The notes beneath the pieces are model-generated. The model made no database searches and was not told where the DNA came from. It worked only from the letters and a program-made list of their open reading frames with translations. DNA of 64,000 nucleotides from Pedobacter zeaxanthinifaciens (lineage in GTDB: Bacteria > Bacteroidota > Bacteroidia > Sphingobacteriales > Sphingobacteriaceae): the NCBI RefSeq assembly GCF_003313335.1, contig NZ_QMHP01000004.1:121826-185825 (forward strand), in the 5' to 3' direction. Shown piece by piece: positions 24,792 through 34,064 of the stretch. A program made the translations under genes and the position numbers. Numbering within the stretch: the stretch's first letter is position 1; every line of letters starts with the position of its first letter.

Positions 24792-26132
24792 TTATTCCGC
24801 AAAATCGAAAGTTTCCATAAACTTAGTGGTGAAATTACCGGCTCTAAAGTTAGGGTCTTTCATTAACTTCAAGTGGAAAGGAATGGTAGTTTTAATACCT
24901 TCAATCACAAACTCACTTAAGGCACGTTCCATGGTACAAATGGCTTCTTCGCGGGTTTGGGCCACGCAAATCAACTTTGCAATCATCGAATCGTAGTTAG
25001 GAGGGATTTGGTAACCTGCGTAAACGTGAGTGTCTACACGTACACCATGACCGCCCGGTGAGTGGAAATTGGTAATTTTGCCTGGCGAAGGACGGAAATT
25101 ATTGAAAGGATCTTCCGCGTTGATACGACATTCAATCGCATGCATATCAGGCATATAGTTTTTGCCAGAAATCGGGATTCCTGCAGCAACTTTAATTTGT
25201 TCTTTAATCAAGTCGAAGTTAATTACCTCTTCAGTAACTGGATGCTCTACTTGGATACGAGTATTCATTTCCATAAAGTAGAAGTTACGGTGTTTATCTA
25301 CCAAAAATTCAATGGTTCCAGCACCTTCATAATTTACTGCTAAAGCACCTTTAATGGCAGCTTCACCCATTTTCTGACGTAACTCATCAGTCATGAAAGG
25401 AGATGGAGCCTCTTCAACTAATTTTTGGTGACGACGTTGGATAGAGCAATCTCTTTCTGATAAGTGACATGCTTTGCCATATTGGTCGCCAATGATTTGG
25501 ATTTCAATGTGACGAGGATCTTCGATGTATTTCTCAAGATAAAGGCCATCGTTACCGAAAGCCGCACCCGACTCTTGACGAGCACTGTCCCAAGCATTTT
25601 CGAATTCCTCATCTTTCCAAATTACACGCATACCACGGCCACCGCCACCAGCAGTAGCTTTGATGATTACCGGATAGCCCATTTCGTTGGCCAATTTGAT
25701 ACCTTGACTGAAGCTTTCCAACAAACCATCTGAACCTGGAATTGTAGGTACACCAGCTTGTTTCATGGTATCTTTCGCTGAAGATTTATCGCCCATGGCG
25801 TTAATTTGTTCAGGTGTAGCACCAATGAATTTAATTCCGTAATCACGGCAAACTGATGAAAATTTTGCGTTTTCTGATAAGAAACCGTAGCCAGGATGGA
25901 TCGCATCCGCATTGGTTAATTCAGCAGCCGAAATGATATTCGGAATGCTTAGGTAAGAATCTTTGCTTGGTGGAGGTCCAATACAAACCGCTTCATCAGC
26001 AAAGCGAACATGTAAGCTCTCTCTATCAGCTGTAGAGTAAACGGCCACCGTTTTAATACCCATTTCCTTACAGGTACGGATAATACGCAAAGCGATTTCG
26101 CCCCTGTTGGCAATTAATATTTTTTTAAACAT
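24792..26132 (-). CDS. accC: Acetyl-CoA carboxylase, biotin carboxylase subunit
   Basis: This 446-residue ATP-grasp enzyme carboxylates the biotin carried by AccB, the first step of malonyl-CoA synthesis. The N-terminal domain begins [12 protein letters not shown]. The ATP-binding glycine loop is G-G-G-G-R-G-M-R, and the catalytic segment [14 protein letters not shown] is intact. Length matches bacterial AccC. It follows accB by 45 bp; the spacer is an AT-rich string of TTAGCTAATTA-like words. Confidence 0.97.
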   Translation of the reverse strand: MFKKILIANRGEIALRIIRTCKEMGIKTVAVYSTADRESLHVRFADEAVCIGPPPSKDSYLSIPNIISAAELTNADAIHPGYGFLSENAKFSSVCRDYGIKFIGATPEQINAMGDKSSAKDTMKQAGVPTIPGSDGLLESFSQGIKLANEMGYPVIIKATAGGGGRGMRVIWKDEEFENAWDSARQESGAAFGNDGLYLEKYIEDPRHIEIQIIGDQYGKACHLSERDCSIQRRHQKLVEEAPSPFMTDELRQKMGEAAIKGALAVNYEGAGTIEFLVDKHRNFYFMEMNTRIQVEHPVTEEVINFDLIKEQIKVAAGIPISGKNYMPDMHAIECRINAEDPFNNFRPSPGKITNFHSPGGHGVRVDTHVYAGYQIPPNYDSMIAKLICVAQTREEAICTMERALSEFVIEGIKTTIPFHLKLMKDPNFRAGNFTTKFMETFDFAE

Positions 26133-26177
26133 AATTTCTCCTTAATTAGCTTATTAGCTAATTGATTAATTTGCTAA

Positions 26178-26663
26178 TTAAATAGGTTCAACTAAAAATA
26201 AAGGTTGGTCGTACTCCACTGGCGACGCATTGTCAACCAAGATTTTAACAATACGGCCCGAAACTTCACTTTCGATTTCGTTGAATAACTTCATTGCTTC
26301 AATGATACAAACCACTTTGCCAGTGCCAATTTCATCACCAACGTTAACAAACGAAGGTTTTTCAGGACTAGCAGAACGATAGAAAGTACCAATCATTGGA
26401 GATTTTATCGTGATGTATTTAGATGTGTCTTCTGTAGCAGGAGTTGCTGCCGCTGCTGCAGGTGCTGTAGCAGGGGTTGGTGCTGCAACTGGAGCCGCTG
26501 GAGCAGCCATAACTGGCGCTGCCGCTGGTACTGCTGCATTTACATAAACTGGATTTTGGTTAGTTTTGATGGTAATTTTGAAGTTTTCTTGTTCCAAAGA
26601 AACTTCGTTAACTCCCGATCTAGAAACAAATTTTATAAGTTCCTGAATTTGTTTAATATCCAT
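26178..26663 (-). CDS. accB: Acetyl-CoA carboxylase biotin carboxyl carrier protein
   Basis: This 161-residue carrier has a short N-terminal helical region, an Ala/Pro-rich flexible linker (about 43-78) and a C-terminal biotinyl domain. Lys125 in E-A-M-K-L is the biotinylation site, and the preceding S-P-M-I-G-T-F-Y segment is the standard start of the domain. It is next to accC and behind fabH, with a candidate promoter of its own in the 152-bp gap upstream. Confidence 0.97.
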   Translation of the reverse strand: MDIKQIQELIKFVSRSGVNEVSLEQENFKITIKTNQNPVYVNAAVPAAAPVMAAPAAPVAAPTPATAPAAAAATPATEDTSKYITIKSPMIGTFYRSASPEKPSFVNVGDEIGTGKVVCIIEAMKLFNEIESEVSGRIVKILVDNASPVEYDQPLFLVEPI

Positions 26664-26709
26664 TCTCTTTTTGTTATGTTAAATAATTGTTATGTCTTGT
26701 TTGAGTTCG

Positions 26710-26717
26710 CAAAGTTA
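26710..26717 (-). promoter_or_regulatory. Candidate internal -7 box upstream of accB
   Basis: On the - strand TAACTTTG matches TAnnTTTG exactly, 47 bp before the accB start, in the largest gap of the operon. No good TTTG is seen at the -33 distance. Confidence 0.5.
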
Positions 26718-26815
26718 CATTTTGTTTTTTAGTTTTTTAGGTGTTTGGTTTTTTAGTTTTTGAACCACGCTTTTAAACAGGTATACTACGCAACCAACAG
26801 CCCACTAACGAAAAA

Positions 26816-27811
26816 CTAACTGTTATAAGCCCACTTTAAATAAATTGAACCCCATGTAAAACCGCCTCCAAATGCTGCGATAATAATGTTATCACCTTTT
26901 TTAAGCTGTTTTTCCCACTCCCATAAGCAAAGCGGAATAGTGCCGTTTGTAGTGTTGCCGTAGCGTTCAATATTTACCATTACTTTATCACTATCAACAC
27001 CCATTCTTGATGCAGTTGCGTCAATAATACGTTTGTTAGCTTGGTGAGGTACTAACCATGCCACATCATCAGATGATAACTGGTTTCTTTCCATAATTTC
27101 AGCTGCTACATCAGCCATATTGGTTACGGCAAATTTGAATACCGTTTGGCCTTCCTGATAAGCGAAATGCTCTTTTGCATCGATAGTTTCGTGGCTAGCA
27201 GGTTTAACAGAGCCACCCGCTTTCATGCCTAAATATTTTCCGCCGGCACCGTCACTTCTCAAAATCGAATCTTGTAGGCCAAATCCTTCTTCGTTTGGTT
27301 CTAACAAAGCACAACCACAACCATCACCAAAAATGATACAAGTAGCACGGTCTTCATAGTTGATAATTGACGACATTTTATCGCCACCAACAACCAAAAC
27401 TTTTTTATGTTTTCCTGATTCGATGAATTGTGCTCCGGTGGTTAAACCAAAAATAAAACCCGAACAAGCAGCTTGTAGATCGTAGCCCCAAGCATTTACG
27501 GCCCCAATTTTATCGGCAAGTACGTTTGCTGTAGCAGGGAAAGTGAAATCTGGGGTAGTAGTGCAAAAAATAATTAAATCAATCTCTTTCGCATCAATTC
27601 CTCTTTTTTCTAAAAGGCCATTTACGGCAGGCACAGCCATATCCGAAGTGCCTAAACCTTCGCCTTTTAATATTCTTCGCTCTTTAATACCGGTTCTGGT
27701 GGTAATCCATTCGTCGTTAGTTTCAACGATTGTTTCCAGTTCCTTATTGGTTAACACATAGTCAGGAACATAACCATTAACTGCGGTAATAGCAGCGTGA
27801 ATTTTACTCAT
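26816..27811 (-). CDS. fabH: Beta-ketoacyl-ACP synthase III
   Basis: This 331-residue thiolase-fold enzyme starts fatty-acid chains by condensing acetyl-CoA with malonyl-ACP. The active-site Cys116 sits in Q-A-A-C-S-G-F, the His in V-P-H-Q-A-N-K-R-I and the Asn in G-N-T-T-N-G-T. It lies 16 bp after plsX in the conserved cluster yceD-rpmF-plsX-fabH-accB-accC. Confidence 0.97.
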   Translation of the reverse strand: MSKIHAAITAVNGYVPDYVLTNKELETIVETNDEWITTRTGIKERRILKGEGLGTSDMAVPAVNGLLEKRGIDAKEIDLIIFCTTTPDFTFPATANVLADKIGAVNAWGYDLQAACSGFIFGLTTGAQFIESGKHKKVLVVGGDKMSSIINYEDRATCIIFGDGCGCALLEPNEEGFGLQDSILRSDGAGGKYLGMKAGGSVKPASHETIDAKEHFAYQEGQTVFKFAVTNMADVAAEIMERNQLSSDDVAWLVPHQANKRIIDATASRMGVDSDKVMVNIERYGNTTNGTIPLCLWEWEKQLKKGDNIIIAAFGGGFTWGSIYLKWAYNS

Positions 27812-27827
27812 TTTGTTGTGTATTAAA

Positions 27828-28766
27828 TTATCGGAATGCGGCTTGTATTTTGCCTACCAATCCAGTATTTATCATATCCCTCGATTGGAAGATCATGTTC
27901 TTCACAGCTTCAGGGCTCGATATTCCGTGTCCAATTAACACTGGTGCATTAACACCCAATACCGGGCTGCCACCATAATTTTCATAATTGAAACGGTCAA
28001 AAAATTCGTCCTTCAATCCCTTTTTGATGGTCAACACATAGAAAGACTCCGCTAACTTAAGCATGATATTTCCAGTAAAACCATCGCAAACAATTACATC
28101 TGCTTTATCGTTGAACAAATCTCTACCTTCTACATTGCCCACAAAGTTGAAAGATGCTTTTTCCTTCATCAAACGATGGCTTGCCAAGGTGAGCATGTTG
28201 CCCTTTTCATCTTCTTCACCAATATTCATTAAAGCCACTTTTGGGCTATCAATTTGCATAATATGCTCAGCGTACAAACTGCCTAATACACCAAACTCTA
28301 AAAGGTTATCGGGCTTGCAGTCTGCATTAGCACCAACATCCAATAAAAGTCCAGCGCCACCTTTTAGTTTGGGCACAATGGTACATAAGCATGGCCTAGA
28401 AATGCCTGCTATTGGTTTAACACTGAAAACAGCGCCAACCAGCATAGCTCCGGAATTTCCTGCGCTAGCGAATGAATCAATTTTGCCTTCCTTTAAAAGT
28501 TGGAAGCCAACAGAAATGCTTGAATTGGGTTTTTGTAGGATTGCCTTGGTGGCGTGTTCACCCATGCCAATCACCTCTTCGGTATGAACAAACTCGAAGT
28601 GATCTGGGTTGAAACCTTGTTCGGATAATAGCGGTTTAATCTGCTCCGTATCGCCAATAAGAACTAAATGTTCATTGGGAGCAAGGGATTGATGGGCTGC
28701 TATTGCTCCCAAAACAATTGCTTTGGGAGCATAGTCTCCACCCATAATATCGAGACCTATTTTCAT
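27828..28766 (-). CDS. plsX: Phosphate acyltransferase PlsX
   Basis: This 312-residue enzyme converts acyl-ACP to acyl-phosphate for phospholipid synthesis. The N terminus [13 protein letters not shown], and later S-A-G-N-S-G-A-M-L and C-D-G-F-T-G-N, are family hallmarks. It lies between rpmF and fabH, the usual order that links lipid and ribosome synthesis. Confidence 0.97.
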   Translation of the reverse strand: MKIGLDIMGGDYAPKAIVLGAIAAHQSLAPNEHLVLIGDTEQIKPLLSEQGFNPDHFEFVHTEEVIGMGEHATKAILQKPNSSISVGFQLLKEGKIDSFASAGNSGAMLVGAVFSVKPIAGISRPCLCTIVPKLKGGAGLLLDVGANADCKPDNLLEFGVLGSLYAEHIMQIDSPKVALMNIGEEDEKGNMLTLASHRLMKEKASFNFVGNVEGRDLFNDKADVIVCDGFTGNIMLKLAESFYVLTIKKGLKDEFFDRFNYENYGGSPVLGVNAPVLIGHGISSPEAVKNMIFQSRDMINTGLVGKIQAAFR

Positions 28767-28864
28767 AGTAAAAAATCTTTTGTGATAAAGCCTTTATTAG
28801 CTTTTAATTCCATTAGGCTAAGTTAACCTTAAACCAACGGAAAACACAAAAATTTTTCAGAAAA

Positions 28865-29056
28865 TTAACCTATCGAAGTGTTTTCTATAACTAGTTTACC
28901 GTTGTAGTAAAGGTTACCATCAACGTTATAAGCTTGGTGAGGTACGTGTACTGCACCAGTAGTTTGGCAAGTAGTCAATGAAGGAGCTACAGCTTTGTAG
29001 TGAGTTCTTCTTTTGTCTCTTCTTTGTTTAGAAGTTTTGCGCTTTGGATGTGCCAT
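28865..29056 (-). CDS. rpmF: 50S ribosomal protein L32
   Basis: A 63-residue basic protein starting M-A-H-P-K-R-K-T-S-K-Q-R-R, the L32 signature. Only one Cys remains where zinc-binding forms have four (V-x-x-C-Q-T-T-G), so this is a zinc-independent form. It lies 18 bp after the YceD-type gene. Confidence 0.96.
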   Translation of the reverse strand: MAHPKRKTSKQRRDKRRTHYKAVAPSLTTCQTTGAVHVPHQAYNVDGNLYYNGKLVIENTSIG

Positions 29057-29074
29057 TTCTCAGTTGTTTAATTA

Positions 29075-29608
29075 CTATTTTAATTTTTTTAACGCTTCCC
29101 AGCGTGGGTCGCTACTTTGTTCTTCTTGTGCTTCGTTAGTATTGCCTGCCGCTAGCTTGTCTAAAGTGGCAAGCATTTGCTCGTCACAGTTTTGCCCGGC
29201 TTGTTCGCATTTGTTAATGAAAGGTACTGCTACGGTAATGAATTCGTAAATCAATTCAGAAACATCAATAGCAGTTTCTTTTCTAGGCAAAATTATAATC
29301 TCTAAATCCTCTTCCTCACCTTCTGCCTCTTCTGCAAACTTCACAATTTGTCTTTCGTTCAATTCAATTGGCTGGTCAAAGTCAGATAAACATTTGTCGC
29401 AGTTTAATTTAATTGTTCCGCTAACATGGAACGTCAAAATTAACATTGTTTCCTGTTTATCCAGTTCAACTTTGGCTTTAAGCGTTCCATCTTTCACTAA
29501 TGAATGTTCAAATTCATCAAAAAAGCTTTTATCGATTTCAAAATCGAAAGAGTGCTTTCCCAATTTTAAGCCTGTAAAGGGGATAGAAAATTGTTTCAAC
29601 GCTCTCAT
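29075..29608 (-). CDS. YceD/DUF177-family protein
   Basis: This 177-residue protein has the DUF177 pattern, with C-D-K-C-L in the middle and an acidic stretch after it, then a second Cys pair (C-E-Q-A-G-Q-N-C) typical of the Bacteroidota form. The family is linked to 23S rRNA accumulation in other bacteria and almost always precedes rpmF, as here. The C-terminal R-W-E-A-L-K-K-L-K is also typical. It is the first gene of the lipid and ribosome cluster. Confidence 0.92.
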   Translation of the reverse strand: MRALKQFSIPFTGLKLGKHSFDFEIDKSFFDEFEHSLVKDGTLKAKVELDKQETMLILTFHVSGTIKLNCDKCLSDFDQPIELNERQIVKFAEEAEGEEEDLEIIILPRKETAIDVSELIYEFITVAVPFINKCEQAGQNCDEQMLATLDKLAAGNTNEAQEEQSSDPRWEALKKLK

Positions 29609-29648
29609 AACGCTTTTATACCTTCAATTGTAACTAAATTTTAGCCTG

Positions 29649-29656
29649 CAAAGGTA
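29649..29656 (-). promoter_or_regulatory. -7 box of the yceD-rpmF-plsX-fabH-acc cluster
   Basis: On the - strand TACCTTTG is an exact TAnnTTTG match, 40 bp before the first start codon. The -33 region is weak (no TTTG at the usual spacing). Confidence 0.6.
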
Positions 29657-29840
29657 TGAAATATTTTTTGATTGTGAAATATTTTTCGAAAAATGAAAAG
29701 TGCTTTTTTGCTGCCACATGGTTTCGGTGTAAACATTGTGCCGATGCCCATTTGTATCGTTGTTCGGTAGTACTGCCATACGGTTAGTTTAAGATACTGA
29801 ACTTTTAAATGAATTGAAAAACAAAAGCATCACTCTTGGC

Positions 29841-29953
29841 TTAACCAGCCCTTCTTTACGCTTTATCCCGATGAACCTGTGCCGCAGGTAAGTATGCCGC
29901 AAAACCATAAAGACAGATGTTTAAATCGGGATGCTCGCTACAATAAGGTTTAA
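29841..29953 (-). repeat. Paired-core hairpin element between the sulfurtransferase and yceD genes
   Basis: On the - strand ACCTTATTGTAGCGAGC precedes a stem ATCCCGAT with ATCGGGAT and the second core AAAGCGTAAAGAAGGGCTGG. The outer CCTT and AAGG (29850-29853 with 29945-29948) pair. The loop holds a small hairpin ACCTG-TGCCG-CAGGT. The two cores closely match those at 22947-23019. Confidence 0.65.
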
Positions 29954-29988
29954 CTAACATAGCCAGCATTTCATTGGTGGGCCAGTCG

Positions 29989-30837
29989 TTACTGCTTTAA
30001 AACCATTTCATTGCCACTTCTCGACCACTCGCTCCAAGATCCTACATACAAATTAGGCATCGGCAAGCCTGCATAATCAAAAGCCAAAAGTGTATGGCAG
30101 GCAGTTACACCAGAGCCGCAGTGTACAATGATATTTTCACTATTGAAGTTTTCAAAGGCATTTTCATATTTCTCCCTTAACAAATTTGGATCTTTAAATC
30201 CGCCAGTTCCATCAAGGTTATCGGTAAGGGGAATGTTGATGGCGTTTGGAATGTGGCCAGCAATAAGGTCAAGCGGCTCTACAATACCGTCAAATCTTTC
30301 TTTGGCTCTTACATCAACAATGGTTTGATGTGTTGTACGGCTGGCATCTTTTACAGCTAAAATATCTTTAGTTGGCCATTTCCATTCGTTAACAAACGGA
30401 TCTATTGCTACTGGAATTGGAGTTGGAATTTCTGCATTGGTTGGAAAGCCAATTTCTTCAGCCCCTTTAAAACCTTTGTTCAGCACTTGCACCTTTTCAT
30501 AACCTATAGCTCTTAGCATCCACCATAACCTGGCAGCAGCATTAGCACCATTCTTGTCATCGTAAATAACAACCTTACTGTCGGCGTTGATACCCAGTTC
30601 ACTTATTGTTTTTGCAAATACGCTAGGTGGTGGTAGGGGATGCCTGCCGCCATTTGCCGGGTCTTTTTCCACGGCAGATAAATCTTGCTCTAAATCCAAG
30701 TAATGTGCGCCATCGAGGTGTTTGGCGAGGTAACGTTCTTTTCCACCACCATCTGCATCAATCAAAATGAAGCCTTCATTGCTTTGCTTTAAACGAAGTA
30801 GCTCTTCGGGTTGGATGATAGGTGAAATGGCAACCAT
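29989..30837 (-). CDS. Sulfurtransferase with two rhodanese domains, mercaptopyruvate type
   Basis: This 282-residue protein has an inactive N-terminal and an active C-terminal rhodanese domain. The active-site loop is C-G-S-G-V-T-A (about residue 240), the form of 3-mercaptopyruvate sulfurtransferases rather than the C-R-K-G-V-T of thiosulfate enzymes. It should transfer sulfane sulfur to thiol or cyanide acceptors in the cytoplasm. It lies 3 bp after pdxA and is presumably co-transcribed. Confidence 0.92.
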   Translation of the reverse strand: MVAISPIIQPEELLRLKQSNEGFILIDADGGGKERYLAKHLDGAHYLDLEQDLSAVEKDPANGGRHPLPPPSVFAKTISELGINADSKVVIYDDKNGANAAARLWWMLRAIGYEKVQVLNKGFKGAEEIGFPTNAEIPTPIPVAIDPFVNEWKWPTKDILAVKDASRTTHQTIVDVRAKERFDGIVEPLDLIAGHIPNAINIPLTDNLDGTGGFKDPNLLREKYENAFENFNSENIIVHCGSGVTACHTLLAFDYAGLPMPNLYVGSWSEWSRSGNEMVLKQ

Positions 30838-30840
30838 AAG

Positions 30841-31920
30841 TTAATTTGCATCATCCTTAATATCACCAGCGGTTTCAATAATTTTTCCGCCAGTTCTTAA
30901 CTGATTGCGCAACATGGCCTCTTGCTCCCTTCGGTTTTTCACAATGTGGATAGCCGCAAATAAAGCTTCCATAAACGAAGTTGGGTCGGCCTGACCTTTA
31001 CCTGCAATACCATAACCAGTGCCGTGGTCCGGGGAAGTACGAACAAATTTCAGTCCGGCGGTATAATTTACGCCTGTTTCGAAGGCAATGGTTTTAAATG
31101 GAATCAAGCCTTGATCATGGTACATCGCTAAAACCGCATCAAATTGTTTGTAGGTACCGTTGCCAAAAAAGCCATCAGCAGGGTACGGGCCAAAGCTAAT
31201 AATGCCTTTGTCAAAAGCCTCTTGAATGGCAGGTGAAATAATAGCTGCTTCCTCGGTGCCTAACAAGCCGTTGTCGCTAGCATGCGGATTTAAACCTAAC
31301 ACAGCAATTTTCGGTTTCTCAATCCAAAAATCTTTCTTCAAGCTCTCGTTAATAAGCTGAAGTTTCTTCACTATTTTCTCTTTGGTAATGCTTTGCGCTA
31401 CCTCTGTTACGGGAATATGGCCCGTAACTACGCCTACCCTCAAGCTATCGCTCACTAAAAACATCAGTACGTCATTACTGCCGCTTCGTTCTTGTAGGTA
31501 TTCGGTATGTCCGGGGAAATTAAAATCTGCCGATTGGATATTATTTTTGTTGATAGGTGCTGTAACTAAAGCATCAATGGCGCCACGCACTAAATCGTCA
31601 GTAGCTTTTTGCAGCGAAAGAAAAGCGTATTTACCGCCGGTTTCGTTGGCTGTACCTAATTCAATTTTTACATCCTCGTCCCAACAGTTAATCATGTTAG
31701 GCTTGTGCGCTGCAGCTGCCTCAGCATTTGGAATTACATTAAACATGAAATCGCTAAGGTGCAACGCTTTGCGATGAAAAGAGGCAACTTTAGTGTGGCC
31801 GTAAACAATTGGTGTGCAATAATCCAAAATCTTGCTTTCGGCAAGGGTTTTCAAAATTACCTCTAAGCCAATACCGTTAATGTCACCTATACTTATGCCT
31901 ATCTTCAATTTGTTACTCAT
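30841..31920 (-). CDS. pdxA: 4-hydroxythreonine-4-phosphate dehydrogenase
   Basis: This 359-residue enzyme oxidises 4-phosphohydroxy-L-threonine in pyridoxal phosphate synthesis. The start K-I-G-I-S-I-G-D-I-N-G-I-G, the metal-binding histidines in G-H-T-E-Y-L and M-Y-H-D-Q-G-L-I-P-F-K, and R-T-S-P-D-H-G-T-G-Y-G-I-A are family signatures. Its promoter region (158 bp) is shared with the divergent rsmA gene. Confidence 0.96.
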   Translation of the reverse strand: MSNKLKIGISIGDINGIGLEVILKTLAESKILDYCTPIVYGHTKVASFHRKALHLSDFMFNVIPNAEAAAAHKPNMINCWDEDVKIELGTANETGGKYAFLSLQKATDDLVRGAIDALVTAPINKNNIQSADFNFPGHTEYLQERSGSNDVLMFLVSDSLRVGVVTGHIPVTEVAQSITKEKIVKKLQLINESLKKDFWIEKPKIAVLGLNPHASDNGLLGTEEAAIISPAIQEAFDKGIISFGPYPADGFFGNGTYKQFDAVLAMYHDQGLIPFKTIAFETGVNYTAGLKFVRTSPDHGTGYGIAGKGQADPTSFMEALFAAIHIVKNRREQEAMLRNQLRTGGKIIETAGDIKDDAN

Positions 31921-32066
31921 GCTAATGTTTAAATTTAGCGCAAAATAGCGATTATTAAGTTGAACCGCAAAGGCGCAAAGGACACAAAGTGTTTATTGAT
32001 AAACAAAATGGGCTTTTATCTAGGCAATCGTAATTCGTAAATCTAAAATCGTAATTCATAAAAACG

Positions 32067-32074
32067 TACCTTTG
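32067..32074 (+). promoter_or_regulatory. -7 box directly upstream of rsmA
   Basis: TACCTTTG is an exact consensus match ending only four bases before the ATG at 32079, so transcription would begin at or within a few bases of the start codon. Upstream are short repeated words (CGTAATTC, GTAAATCTAAAATC), with no clear TTTG. Confidence 0.55.
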
Positions 32075-32078
32075 TTAC

Positions 32079-32855
32079 ATGAGTTTAGTAAAAGCGAAAA
32101 AGCATTTAGGGCAACATTTCCTAACGGATAAAAACATTGCACAACGAATTGTAGATGGTTTAATTCATACGGATAAATACAGCCAAGTGTTAGAGGTTGG
32201 CCCGGGGATGGGCATTTTATCTGATATTTTACTAAAACGCGAAGATTTACAGACTTTTCTGATAGATATCGACACCGAATCTTTCCATTTTTTACAGGAA
32301 AAATATCCCCAGCTTGGAGATCGATTAATTAATGGAGATTTTTTGAAGCTTAATTTTACAGATATTTTTCCGGGTAAGTTTGCGGTGATTGGTAATTTTC
32401 CTTACAACATTTCATCTCAAATTTTATTCAAGATTTTAGAAAACCGGCAAAATGTGGTTGAAATGGTGGGCATGTTCCAAAAAGAAGTGGCAGAACGTTG
32501 TGCTTCTAAACCCGGTACCAAAGAGTATGGCATTTTAAGTGTTTTAATTCAGGCTTACTACGATATCGAATATTTGTTTACGGTTAAGCCAGGTACGTTT
32601 AATCCACCACCTAAGGTAAACTCGGGAGTAATTAGATTAACTAGAAACGCTGTTGAAACGCTTGATTGTGACGAAAAACTGTTTTGGAGAGTGGTAAAAG
32701 CCGGGTTTAACCAACGCAGAAAAACGTTACGAAATTCGCTTTCTGCTGTTGTACCTAAGGATAGGCTGGGCGAGCATCCATTTTATGAAAAAAGAGCAGA
32801 AACGCTTAGCGTACAGGATTTTGTAACCCTAACTAACTTTATTGCCACAAGGTAG
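32079..32855 (+). CDS. rsmA: 16S rRNA dimethyladenosine transferase
   Basis: This 258-residue SAM-dependent enzyme dimethylates the two adenines of the 3' hairpin loop of 16S rRNA. Visible are the N-terminal K-K-H-L-G-Q-H-F-L, motif I E-V-G-P-G-M-G-I-L, and the adenine-methyltransferase motif N-F-P-Y-N-I-S-S-Q. Length is typical for the family (KsgA). It starts a three-gene + strand group. Confidence 0.97.
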   Translation: MSLVKAKKHLGQHFLTDKNIAQRIVDGLIHTDKYSQVLEVGPGMGILSDILLKREDLQTFLIDIDTESFHFLQEKYPQLGDRLINGDFLKLNFTDIFPGKFAVIGNFPYNISSQILFKILENRQNVVEMVGMFQKEVAERCASKPGTKEYGILSVLIQAYYDIEYLFTVKPGTFNPPPKVNSGVIRLTRNAVETLDCDEKLFWRVVKAGFNQRRKTLRNSLSAVVPKDRLGEHPFYEKRAETLSVQDFVTLTNFIATR

Positions 32856-32891
32856 TGCAACGATTACCGTTATTAAAGCGTCTTTGTTGAT

Positions 32892-34064
32892 ATGAGAAAA
32901 ACAACTATTGCATTTCTTTTATTACTCGGAATAACGCTACTTGCACAAAAAGGAATTGCACAGGAAAACCTAAATCAAGCCGATTTAAAGCAACTTTACA
33001 CCGCGTTGCAACAAACACCATCTTACAAAAAGTTGAAGAAAAACGATAAGTCGTACGCAGCTTTATATGAGAAGTTGAACGCTGAAATTGCTAGTGCTGA
33101 TGATAAACTGGCTTTTAAGCTCCTCAGCAAGTTGTTGATTGAGGTTAACGATAATCACCTTGCACTTTACAGCACAGCAGATTCATCCCGAAGAAATGTC
33201 CTTTCCAAAGTTTCCGGTAACATAGATTCTTTAAAAAAAGAGTTGCTACTTAAAGATGTGGACTCATTAGAAGGTATTTACTACTCTGGCGAGAGCGAAT
33301 TGGGAATTTACGCCAGCTCGCCCAATAATTACCTTTTAGTAAGTTTAGCTAACGGCAATTTACTGGCGGAACTTTTTAAAACGAGCTACAGTGGTTGTGA
33401 TTTAATTTGGTACGCCAATAATATTGCGCCATTCAACTTGATTAAAAATGTGCGTTTGGTGAACGGTGTATTAACAGGTTTGCCGATATCAAAACAAAAA
33501 AATAAAAACTACGCTACATTAATTAGGGGGAAAGAACATTTTGAACTAAAAACCATCGATAACGAAATCGGTTACCTACGCTTGAGTAGCTTTAGCTCTA
33601 GCAATGATAACATTAAAAAATCAGCCGAATTTTATGCTAGCATTGTAGATCATTTACCAGAAAAATACCTCATCGTAGATGTTAGGAACAACGGCGGTGG
33701 TGGCTATAAAACTTCGGGCAAATTCATTGATCTTTTGAAAAAGTATAAAGGACATGTTTTCATTCTCCAAAATTCGGCAACGGTAAGTAATGCCGAGCAG
33801 TTTATTTTGGCTTTAAAAGCTAGGAAGAATGTAACTACCTTGGGTGAACAAACCAGGGGAATGATCACCTTTGGCAGCAATTATGGGAAAAAGATAATGT
33901 TACCAAGCGGCCGATTTGCTTTTTATCCTACAGATATGAAAGGCGTGGAAAGTGAATTTTTATACGAAAGCAAAGGGGTAAATCCTGACGTAAATTTAGA
34001 TGCATTTAAAGGCGACTGGATTGAACAAACTATTGATTACATCAAAAATAAGTTTGATAAATGA
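32892..34064 (+). CDS. Secreted S41-family serine peptidase
   Basis: The 390-residue protein has a signal peptide (cleavage near G-I-A-Q, residue 23) and an S41 (tail-specific protease type) catalytic domain. The core strand V-D-V-R-N-N-G-G-G-G and the nucleophile region N-S-A-T-V-S-N-A-E-Q-F are clear, with G-E-Q-T-R-G downstream. No PDZ domain is evident, as in other peptidase_S41 proteins of Bacteroidota. The stop codon overlaps the next start (ATGA). Confidence 0.88.
   Translation: MRKTTIAFLLLLGITLLAQKGIAQENLNQADLKQLYTALQQTPSYKKLKKNDKSYAALYEKLNAEIASADDKLAFKLLSKLLIEVNDNHLALYSTADSSRRNVLSKVSGNIDSLKKELLLKDVDSLEGIYYSGESELGIYASSPNNYLLVSLANGNLLAELFKTSYSGCDLIWYANNIAPFNLIKNVRLVNGVLTGLPISKQKNKNYATLIRGKEHFELKTIDNEIGYLRLSSFSSSNDNIKKSAEFYASIVDHLPEKYLIVDVRNNGGGGYKTSGKFIDLLKKYKGHVFILQNSATVSNAEQFILALKARKNVTTLGEQTRGMITFGSNYGKKIMLPSGRFAFYPTDMKGVESEFLYESKGVNPDVNLDAFKGDWIEQTIDYIKNKFDK

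Larger units (their letters stand above)
29609..29988. other. Intergenic region before the YceD-type gene
   Basis: These 380 bp hold the promoter of the fatty-acid cluster (29649-29656) and a paired-core hairpin element (29841-29953). No protein gene is seen. Confidence 0.75.

Noticed and set aside
24619..24996. A 125-codon frame across the accC end
   Set aside because: It runs through a palindromic repeat and the antisense of accC; no domain is visible.
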